Shown here: positions 39,553 to 48,800 of the stretch, one piece after another
Layout of the letters: each line of letters opens with the position of its first letter
Position numbering within the stretch: the stretch's first letter is position 1
Origin: Gilliamella sp. ESL0441
Lineage (GTDB): Bacteria; Pseudomonadota; Gammaproteobacteria; Enterobacterales; Orbaceae
NCBI RefSeq assembly: GCF_019469185.1
Contig: NZ_CP048264.1
Span: 124,001 to 188,000, forward strand
Length of the DNA: 64,000 bases
Direction: 5' to 3'
Translations under genes and position numbers: made by a program
The notes under the pieces: generated by a model
The model's input: only the letters and a program-made list of their open reading frames with translations
What the model was told of the DNA's origin: nothing
The model's database searches: none

Positions 39553-39590
39553 ATCAGGCTACCTGTCACCATTACCGCAAAAAAGGCAAA
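39553..39590 (+). pseudogene. 3' tail remnant of a SymE-like toxin gene
   Basis: On the plus strand this short stretch decodes to P-V-T-I-T-A-K-K-A-N and stops. The DNA ATTACCG, then AAAAGGCAAATTAATTGT, nearly repeats the end of the SymE remnant at 41660-41695. No start or body remains. Confidence 0.5.
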
Positions 39591-39726
39591 TTAATTGTTG
39601 AATTTGTAAAGTCGATCGCATCGATAAGAATATAATTAGTTTAATTCTTCCGATCTATGTCACAGAACTGAGCTAAATTGTTATTTGAACGTCACGCTTC
39701 TTTACTAGATAATATAAAGCTCTACA

Positions 39727-40038
39727 CTATCTACTAATTTTTTTATTGTTTTTTTCAAGTGATACTAATTGATTGTTATCTTTTAAAAAGAAAAACTGAT
39801 GTGTAAAATCATAACCAGCAACAGAAAACATCAGTAATGAAGGATACAAAAATTGACATAATGGTTTTTCTTTCATTGCATTTCTTACAGCCAAATTATA
39901 TTTATCAAAATTTAATTGAAGTAAATTACCATCGATATATATAAGCTCTTGTTTGTCTGATAAATAATATAATGATTCATATAAATTTCTCCTCAATGTT
40001 TTTGAATAACCTCTCTTTTTCAATATTACCTTTAACAT
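39727..40038 (-). CDS. Small unrecognised protein, possible orphan CDI immunity gene
   Basis: The 103-residue product is basic and rich in Lys, Leu, Tyr and Phe. It has no signal peptide and no family I recognise. It lies on the same strand as the CDI locus, in an AT-rich tract full of gene fragments, where displaced immunity genes usually accumulate. The start follows no strong Shine-Dalgarno sequence. It may itself be a truncated gene. Confidence 0.4.
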   Translation of the reverse strand: MLKVILKKRGYSKTLRRNLYESLYYLSDKQELIYIDGNLLQLNFDKYNLAVRNAMKEKPLCQFLYPSLLMFSVAGYDFTHQFFFLKDNNQLVSLEKNNKKISR

Positions 40039-40076
40039 CAGAATAACTCATTAATTATGCCTTAGAATAGTTATCT

Positions 40077-40172
40077 TCATTTAAATAAATGATCAAAATA
40101 AGAAATAGTCATCACATTATAAGGATCCATAAAACCGTCATCATCAAAATCTATTGATAAAAAAACTATCAA
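40077..40172 (-). pseudogene. C-terminal fragment of a probable immunity gene
   Basis: Thirty-one codons ending in S-Y-F-D-H-L-F-K and a stop are open on the minus strand, with an acidic D-F-D-D-D-G-F-M-D motif. An in-frame TAA lies directly upstream and no start with a ribosome site is present. The composition resembles the ends of small acidic immunity proteins, but the family is not identified. Confidence 0.35.
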
Positions 40173-40416
40173 TTATTTTGTAGAACAGCTTGTTGATGAT
40201 ATCCAATGCGATTTCACTGGTTACAGGCTATAATCCCTGTCACTATCGAGGATAGAATGATTATCATGTACAAGACGAAGCACAGGGACTTAGCAAGACT
40301 GGCTAAAAAGAAGGATGAATAGATAATAAAACAAACAGTAACATTAATCAGCACAGATTAAAGGAATTGATGCACCGCAAACTTGCTAACCACAACTGAC
40401 TTACACGGAGTTAACT

Positions 40417-40542
40417 ATGGCTAAGAGATATACTACGCTAAAATCAACCACAGACAAAGCACTGGCACCACAACACAATGAGCGATTTTATACCGTGGGT
40501 TACATGCATCGAGGCACAAACCTAACTCTAGAACACAAGTGA
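40417..40542 (+). pseudogene. SymE-like toxin gene, truncated after the N-terminal third
   Basis: A 41-codon frame with a CGGAG ribosome site begins M-A-K-R-Y-T-T and contains R-F-Y-T-V-G-Y, the start of the SymE domain. The SymE core that should follow (L-K-G-x-W-L-E-x-A-G-F) is missing and the frame stops. SymE proteins are small AbrB-like toxins or nucleoid condensers, often found beside polymorphic-toxin loci. Confidence 0.6.
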
Positions 40543-40769
40543 TTATTAAAGGTAGTTAGAGCAATTCAACTTTTATGTTTGTTGCCTATTATCATTAAAA
40601 TCAAGCAGGGCAAGTTAGTAGTATAACTTTTATTGTAAACTTGAACAAAAAATAGTGTTTTATATAAAATATCAAAGTTGTTAAAAAATAACTTATCCCT
40701 TTTAATAGATTAATACAACCAATCTAAAATTAAATTATTTATTGAGGTCTATTTTAAGCTAACTTGTTT
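40543..40769. other. Gene-free AT-rich stretch
   Basis: No credible frame is seen between the truncated SymE gene and the end of the 224-residue gene. It probably contains decayed sequence from the former SymE gene. Confidence 0.4.
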
Positions 40770-41444
40770 TTAAAAATTTTCAATATTATGAATTATTCGA
40801 TTGATTATTATTTCATTTGAAATAACCACTATTTCCGAAGATTTATTATCTTCATCTCCTAATAATATAAATACACATCCATGTTTGTTTAGAACAAAGT
40901 CAATGTAATCAGAGTAATCATATTTTTTAATAATTTCTTCAAATTCGTCTAAAAAATTTTTTTGTATTATAAAAAAGAAACCTCTGTCAACATTATATGA
41001 AACACTTTTTATTAGTTCTTCTATTTCATTAGTATTTTCTAGATTTAAAAAAACAATGCCACTCATTTTCAATTTGTCCTGTTTTTCTAATAAGAACTCT
41101 TTTTTATGAGTCAAAAATGAATAACATTTCCCCCATAAATTTGCGTATTTTTCATTTTGTGAATCTTTGAGAAACCAATAACCTTTATATTTTAATATTT
41201 TGCTATTGTCCTGTAATGGTACAAATTCACTATAATATCCAAGATAATAATTTTTCATATCTAAATGACATGCATCAATTAATTTTAACAAAATATCAGT
41301 ATAACCATGTTCGCGATCTTGATATTTTTTTTCTAAACTCATAGCAGGAAAATCTTTAGATAATTTTTTTACATAATCAAAATTTAAAACATCATTATCA
41401 CTTCTAATATTTTTAGTTTTTCTAAGTTTAAAATCAATAATCAT
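40770..41444 (-). CDS. Unrecognised 224-residue protein, candidate orphan immunity protein
   Basis: A soluble, Lys/Glu/Asp-rich protein without signal peptide, membrane segment or catalytic motif that I recognise. The ATG follows TTAAGGAAATC, a plausible ribosome site (AAGGA). It lies downstream of cdiI on the same strand, separated by a broken SymE gene. That arrangement is typical of older toxin-immunity modules left behind when a new CdiA tip is inserted. Strong AT bias agrees with its neighbours. The function is inferred only from location. Confidence 0.6.
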   Translation of the reverse strand: MIIDFKLRKTKNIRSDNDVLNFDYVKKLSKDFPAMSLEKKYQDREHGYTDILLKLIDACHLDMKNYYLGYYSEFVPLQDNSKILKYKGYWFLKDSQNEKYANLWGKCYSFLTHKKEFLLEKQDKLKMSGIVFLNLENTNEIEELIKSVSYNVDRGFFFIIQKNFLDEFEEIIKKYDYSDYIDFVLNKHGCVFILLGDEDNKSSEIVVISNEIIINRIIHNIENF

Positions 41445-41478
41445 AATGATTTCCTTAAGAGATAGTTATCATGATTAA

Positions 41479-41692
41479 CCAACATTCTATGGTAAAACTC
41501 TGCGAGAAGCTTTGCAACGTCATTACACCTTTGGCTACATCAACGTCCGCCACAAACTCGAATCCACACAGGCTCGCACCAACTACAACAAACACCCAGA
41601 CACTTAAAAGATAATTGGCTGGAGGCGATGGGATTTAAAACCGGACAAGTGATAATTATTACCGTTAAAAGGGCAAATTAATTGTCCAACTT
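41479..41692 (+). pseudogene. SymE-like toxin gene with a frameshift
   Basis: One frame gives R-H-Y-T-F-G-Y-I-N-V-R and reaches T-N-Y-N-K-H-P-D-T before a stop at 41605. Shifting frame by one at 41604 continues L-K-D-N-W-L-E-A-M-G-F-K-T-G-Q-V, the diagnostic SymE core, to a TAA at about 41680. A single lost base around ACTTAAAA explains this. No intact start remains. Confidence 0.7.
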
Positions 41693-41740
41693 GACAAGTA
41701 GATTACCTAATAAAAAGGTAGTTTATTGTGAACTCACTAC

Positions 41741-42124
41741 CTAAGTCCATTCTAAAGAACCATCATCCAAAACCCAGACGGCTTCTGCCGGACAAGAATC
41801 ATCAAAAAACCAATAATCATCCATTAATTTTTGTTTATCAAACATTCCATCCGCCGTTTTTGGAAAAGCGTCATAAAATAATTTTATTTGATCGTCTATT
41901 GAACCCGATAGAAGATGTCCATTTTTTGCTAACTTAAGACGCCCTTCTTTTAGTAATCTATGAACAAAATAAAAAAATAACGCTTTTCTTTTTTGGAATG
42001 GAATCTCGTTTCCAGTAACTTTTAAGGACGGCAACATATTTGGTGCAATATACGCCCATAACCCATTTAATGATTGTTGTTCTGCACAATCAACCACATA
42101 GTTATACTCAGCTTCTTTAATCAT
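41741..42124 (-). CDS. cdiI: CdiI immunity protein, DUF596 type
   Basis: The 127-residue protein begins 13 bases after the cdiA stop, the standard cdiI position. The sequence fits the DUF596 family as I remember it: an N-terminal helix with Y-N-Y-V-V-D-C-A-E, L-W-A-Y-I-A-P, the R-L-L-K-E-G-R-L-K-L-A-K-N-G block, G-S-I-D-D-Q-I and a terminal D-G-S-L-E-W-T. It should bind and neutralise the C-terminal toxin of the neighbouring CdiA in the cytoplasm. No membrane segment is seen. Confidence 0.75.
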   Translation of the reverse strand: MIKEAEYNYVVDCAEQQSLNGLWAYIAPNMLPSLKVTGNEIPFQKRKALFFYFVHRLLKEGRLKLAKNGHLLSGSIDDQIKLFYDAFPKTADGMFDKQKLMDDYWFFDDSCPAEAVWVLDDGSLEWT

Positions 42125-42137
42125 ATTTATAATTTTC

Positions 42138-42851
42138 TCACTTAAATTTTATTTCAGCTTTATTAAGTCCATTATATAATCTTAATAACGTTGGGTTATT
42201 TTTAATATCAATAGTCCAACGAGCGCCCGTATTTGAATTGGATACATTTCTTAATGTAATATTAGTTCCATCTTGAAGACGTGCGGTATAAATACCATCT
42301 TTAACCTTTGTCAAAGGTTGTCCAGCTAATTCCTCTGCATAATTATATATTTGTCTATCTGACAAATTTTGGCTATCATATATTCTTGTCGAGTAACGAT
42401 TTCCGCCATTTTGTCTAATTAATTGTCCATCAATCTTTAAATCAGTTTTAGGATTATCTTTATTATAAATGTCTTTTAACTCATCAAATCGTTTTTGTTG
42501 CTTTTCATTTTGATATTTTTCATTATTTTTATTGCTATTATTATCTTCATCATCTGGTGGTAATCCTGGTGCGCCACCTATTGCAATACTTCCTGAACCA
42601 GTAACTGGATTATTAATTGCGGGTTCATCATTTGATAAATCATCATCAGATTTTATAAGAACACCATCTCTTCCCGTCGTCAACCATTCATTAAATGAAT
42701 TTTTAGCTCCATCTAATGCACCAGTTTCTTCTGCTAAAATTACACTTCCTACCAGTACCCCACCAACAATTGCACCGCCGCCACCAGTCATTGTCATCTC
42801 ACCTGGGCGTAATTTGCAGGAGGCTTCAACACACAAATAATTATTCTCAAC
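42138..42851 (-). other. CdiA-CT toxin module beyond VENN
   Basis: Residues 2563-2799. Two parts are visible: G-G-G-G-A-I-V-G-G-V-L-V-G-S-V (presumed cytoplasm-entry part) and, after an Asp/Asn-rich linker, the toxin with R-Q-I-Y-N-Y-A-E-E-L-A-G, I-T-L-R-N-V and A-R-W-T-I-D-I before an E-I-K-F-K end. An RNase-like BECR fold is possible, from the small beta-rich C-terminus with Arg, Thr and Lys, but this is a weak guess. Base composition changes abruptly near 42800-42850. Confidence 0.7.
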
Positions 42852-45800
42852 CGCATTCTTGCCTGCTGCTATACCCGTGCTGACATCGCCTACATCACCG
42901 CCTACACTGGCTACAGCCAGTCCGGTGGCAAGTTGGGCTAAGGCACTGATATTTTCTTTTTCAGCTTCGGTTAAGTCTTTAGCCTTTTTACCATAGAGCT
43001 GCTCGCGAATGATATCCGCAGCAAGTTCTCCGGTTACAGCACCGGCACCGCCGGCTAGTCCTGAGTTACCTTGTAGTTCAGCTACCACGGCACCCAAAAT
43101 CGCATGGGCAATAAGATTACCGGCGACATCATCGGTCTTCCAGTTTCCGTTTTCTTCCTTATGACCGGTATGCTTTTTGATTTGCTCCGCGACCCAAGGT
43201 GCACTTGCGCCAGCCAGTCCGCCCGTGATATCACCGGTGATAATGCCGGTAATTATTGAGACCGCTGAGTCGACACCTTTACTAAAATCATTGCCCATTT
43301 TGCCGTCAGAAGACGTTTTACCCGCATCTTTATGAATGCTTTGCTCTAACTCTTTAACCTGACTACCTAACTCTTTTAAACTGTTTACAATTTGTTGTCG
43401 GTCCAACTCTTTTTGTTTATCAAAAATAGGTTTAAGCGTGTTATTCGCATGTTCAGTATCGTGACTTAAATCATTGATATTTTGAACCTGATTTTCTTTA
43501 TCACGAATGATTAATTCACCGTCACTTATCGCCGAGTGGGTAATACTTGAGGATTTATCGCCGTGGTGATAAATTTGTGGCATTCCCCCATTTGGTGACC
43601 ATCCACCGCCACCCTGGCTCATTCCCACCGAGCCGGAAACGCTACTGACCTCATATTCTGCTTTGTTTTTGATATCGGTAAAACCAATGGTGCCCGTGTC
43701 TAAGCGATTTTTTGATTTATCCGCATCGGATGCTATCACCGCACCATCGAGCTGAGTGTGGTTACCAACCGTAATATCATACCCGCCACTGCCGGCAATA
43801 ATTCCTGACTGCGCATTAACGGACTGGTAGTCACTTTTCATCTTGTTCTGACTTGCACTGACACTTGCCTGACTGGAGCCAAAGCAGAAAGGTGGCACAC
43901 AAATACTGGCGCTGGCGCTGACCGTTGTATGTTTGGCATCGAATTTTTCTTTATCCTGCTGACTGCTTATCGTTAAGTCCCGACCCACATTGGCAGTGAC
44001 TTTGTTACCCGCTAGCTCTGCACCCTGTAAAATGACATCCCGACCACTTTGGATATTAAGTTTGTTGCTCGCAGTGATAGTACTGTTATGATTGATATCA
44101 TTTGAACCATTCTCTTTGCCTTTTGACTGACTCGCGCCCAGCTCTAACGAAAAGCCGTTTTGACCGCCGATGAGTCCAAAACCAACACCCACACCATAAT
44201 GACTACTTGAATCCGTATTTTTCACTTTTTCAGTGCTGTGTGCAGATGACAGTTTGATATCATTGCCCGCAGTAAGGTTGATATTTTTACCAGTGATATC
44301 GACACCTTTGCCCTCAATGTTCTCCTTGGCATTGATATTGACATTTTCACCGGCATGAATCACTGTGCCTGCCTGAATCTTATTTTTGTACTCACTTTTT
44401 TGTTTCGAATTATCCGCTGTCGCACTGACCGTCACTTTAATTAATGACGGGCTGGTTCCAGTGCCACCTTGACCGCCATCGACATTCGGTTGCAGGTCAT
44501 TTTGAGACATATTGACTTGTGCCTGCGCCATGTTCACGCCGGCTTGTGCTGCATAAATTGCCGATAAACGTTTATCGTCTTTGTTCTCGTAAGATTTAGC
44601 CGCTTTTTCTATTGCCTGTGCCGCAGCAACTGCATAACCGGAGCTCGATACCGTCACACCATATTGTCGGTTACTGCTTTCTGCTTTTCGGTGGGTATTA
44701 TCTTCACTGGTGTCTAACACGACGTTTTTACCGGTTAAGTCAACCGATTTACCCGCCGTAATATCTGTCCCGGATAGTTTGATATCTTCACCGGCATGTA
44801 TATTAATATTGCCTTTTGCACTGCTAATTTCACTGCGGACATTATTTTGTTGACTTCTGTCCTCGGTATTTTTATAACGCGATTCCTGCCAGCCGACCGT
44901 TCCACTGTAGCCATCGCCTCCCAGCTCACCGACTACTTTATGATTCCCTTTATTTTCCTTATGGATTTCGTTTGTTCCTGCACTGACTATCACATGACCT
45001 TTAGCCGCCTGAAGATTAATATCATCCTGCGCAATTAAGCCACTACCCGTGACATTGATACTGCCTTCCTGACTGTTGATATGAATATCTTTTGCCGTTA
45101 ATGTCGATGAATTTTGTGCAACAATATCGGAATAACTTCGGCTGCTTGAACTTTCACTGCCATACGGTATAACCTTGGTACCATGATTTGGACTGCCATG
45201 AATAAATCGCACGGTTGACCCAGCCGTGGTTGCACCGGTGGTGATACTCGAGCTCTTCTCTTTACTTTTACTCTTCTCAATTTGCCGGTCTGCCGAAGTC
45301 TCAATTACCACATCCCGATTAGCATCAATAATGATGGATTCGTTGGCGGTTAACTGACTACCCTGAACAATAACATCACCTTGTGTGTATCGACCTTGTG
45401 CATCTCGCTCCTGACTTTTGTTGGCGTGTAACTGAATGTTACCTGCCGCAGTCAGGGAGCTGCCATGTTGGTATTCCCCGTGTAAACTTGATTCACTTTT
45501 GCTTGAAGAACGGTTAAAGGATATAGGTAGCTGCGTTGGTGTGGCAATATCCATACCTAATGCGGCTTGTTCACTTAAAAAGAATTGCTTACCTTTATCG
45601 ACTTTACTGCCATGCGATTTAAAGATATCGTGAGTATTACGCACACTATCGAGTATCGGATTACTCATTGATATCCCAATACCGGATGATTTGGTCTGGG
45701 ATGTCTTTTTCTTATCAACGGTATCCTGACCCGGAATAATGGCAATATTTTCACCACTGATATCAATATGACCGGTAGCACGTTTATCATCGCCCTCAGC

Positions 45801-48800
45801 CCGGCCGGCAATAATATCACTACTACTTATTGTCACTTGTTTTCCGGCTGAAATCACCACGTTCCCGCCAGATGTGCCGACCAGACTGGTCGCTGAAGAG
45901 TGATTGACTTCGTTGGACATCGAGGTCGACTTACTTGATTGTGAGCCTATATTGACGCCTTTGGCGCTGGTCGTTACCCCTGATTTTTTATTTTTCACTT
46001 TTTCGTATCGGTAATAGGTCTCTTCTGCTGCATCAATGGTCACATTGTTGCCGGCATTGATGCGAACATCTTTACTTGCCATAACCTGACTACCGCTCAC
46101 CGTTAAATCATGACCGGCATTGAGTGTCACACTCTCACCGCTCAGACTGCTACCAATGGCCGTTTTATTATGCTCTTCACCATAGTGTGAATATTTGCTT
46201 TTCGAAAAGGTTGATTTCGAGCTCGATTTGGCGCGTGCTTCCTGATCATACGTCGCCTGTCCAGTGGTGATATCAATATCATTTCCAGCCTGCACGCGGA
46301 TATTGCCTTCACTGTAGATATCGCCGGCTTTTACCTTCACATCATGCCCGGCTTTCAGGGTTAAATTACCGGCCGTACTGATAGATGAGCCCACCTCCTG
46401 CGTCCACTCGCGGCGGTCATAGTTTTTGCTGTTTAGCGTGTAATCGGTGGCATGACTGATGGTTTGGGTACCCAGAGATATATCGTTCCCCGCAATTAGC
46501 GTAGTCTCCTTACCGTTACTGATAATATCCGCCGCATTAATGTTAATATTGCGCTGACCGGTTAACCGTAATGTCCCTTCTTTGTCAGATACATACACGG
46601 TTGCCGTGTTATCTAACCAGCGCTCTTTGCCGGACTGATGTTGTTCCGTTGTTAAAATAATGTCCCGACCGGCATAGGCATCAAGCTCAGTTTTTGCCTG
46701 CAGTAAACCACTTTGGTTAATAATATCCTGTTTGGCCTCTAACCAGACACTGTCGCCGGCAATCGTTCCCCGGTTAATGATATTATGACCACTCGCCGCT
46801 ATCTTATCCCCGCTAATCACACCCTGATTATTGATATCCTCTTGTGTCTGAATATTCACCTGACCAGCATGCACAACATTCCCTTGCAGGTTAACGCCGG
46901 TATGCTTGCCCACCAGATATAATTTAGGCACGCTGACCACTTCCACCCGACCATCCGGTAACGTGATAGCCTGATTGACCATCCACACCATATCCGTGGT
47001 TAATGCCGCCATCTGCTCTTCGCTTAAGGTAACCCCCGGTTGCAGCTGATATTGTTTGCTATATAACTGACCGGCTAAGAGTAAATCCCGGTACTGGTCA
47101 TCACTGTTATTATAACCGGACAGGTAACTTTTACCGGTCAGTGCAATCAGCTGGTCCTGAATCAATTTCTGTTCATAGTAACCATCACCTAACCGTTTTT
47201 GTAAACTGTCAGAATCAATAAAATCTAAGCTACTTATCCATTTTTTACGGTTAGTAAAGCGAGGGTCAGTTTCAATTAAATATAAACTCTCTTTTTCCGG
47301 TCTGATTTGAAAAATGGTATTATCCGGCAATTTAATCGGCACCACCGTTGGGTACTGAACAAATTCCGGTGGTAATACCGTTACCCCCTGTTTATCAGCA
47401 ACGGTTGATACCGGGGAAAGCTGGGTGTTTTCCGCCACCGTTAACGTGCCCAGTGACATCGCTTCAGTGGTATTAACCCCTTGATAAGCGCTGTATTTCT
47501 GTTTAATTTTCCAGTCACTACTATCTTTATTTTTATAGTGAGAAATCCTTCCGCGATTTTCATGACCTTTTGAATCGACCTCTTTAATCCAGCGTTCACC
47601 TTTGGTTTCCAGATTATCAAACTGCCTTGCATTAATTTGCATGGTCTGACCTGAAAGCAGTTGGCTGTCCTGATTGGTCACCACATCGCCCTGAATGATC
47701 AGATTTTTACCGGCCTGTATTTTGGCTGGGTCCTGATTGAGCAGCTGGCTTTCGTAAATAACCCGGTCATAGAAATACTCTATAAAATGTTTACTGTGCC
47801 CCAGCCCCTTGACATAAAATCTAACCCGATTATTTTTTTCATATTTAAGATAGCCTTCATCGGTCTTTTTGCCATTTTCATCAATAATATAGCGAAATTT
47901 ACCTTCACGATTGTCACTGATGCGGTAACGTTTTTGATTTCCACCAATACAACTGACTCTATTTTTATCACCTGAGCACCATTCATATTCATGATAACTT
48001 TTGCGGTCAACCTCAACCGGGCTGCTGATTTTGACATATAAGTCCCGGTTATCTAACTTATCCGCCGCTAAATAGAGGGAGCCACCGGCCTCTATTGTGG
48101 CACTGTGGTTACTGACCTGCTGACTGCGACCGGTCACCCCTTGTGTGCTGGCTTGTCCGCCAATAAACATCTCACCCTGACTTAATAATAATGCATGGTC
48201 TTTATTCAGCAGCTCCCGGGCACCGATAAGTAACCGGTCACGGGCACCAATCACCGGCGCCACCGAGCTGGCAGCGGACTTCAGGTTAGTCAGCTTGCCG
48301 GTATTAATCACCACCGCATCCCCATAAATACGACCGCTGTCGAGATTATTGAGCGTATCGGTCTGAATATCAGTCAGCCCGCCATCAATCACACCATAAT
48401 TAGTTAATTGGGTAGTTGAAATCCGGGTACTGCCCCCGGCAATATCGCCATCCTGCTGATTATTAAGTTCACGGGCGGTCAGGGTTAATTGCCCCCCGGA
48501 TTTAATTTGTGACTGATTGTCAATGCGGCCACTGGCAGTAAGGGTTAGCTGACCATTGGCCAGAATGGTTTGTTGATTAATCCAGTCAGATACCACCGTC
48601 AGGAACATATCCTGACCGCTTTCTATACGACCGTTGCGATTACCGGCTAATGTGTGGCTGCCTATTTTTAACGTCGAAAGCGACGATATTGTTCCGTCCT
48701 GATTATTCAGCGTATTCAGATACGCCTGAGCAAACCCGGCTATTGTTAACTGCCCCTGACTTAATACCTTCCCTTGCTGATTATCAAGATGTTGCGTGGT

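Noticed and set aside
44796..45038. Plus-strand frames within cdiA (also at 42532, 47661 and 48964)
   Set aside because: They are antisense to an intact, well-supported gene and lack ribosome sites and family similarity.
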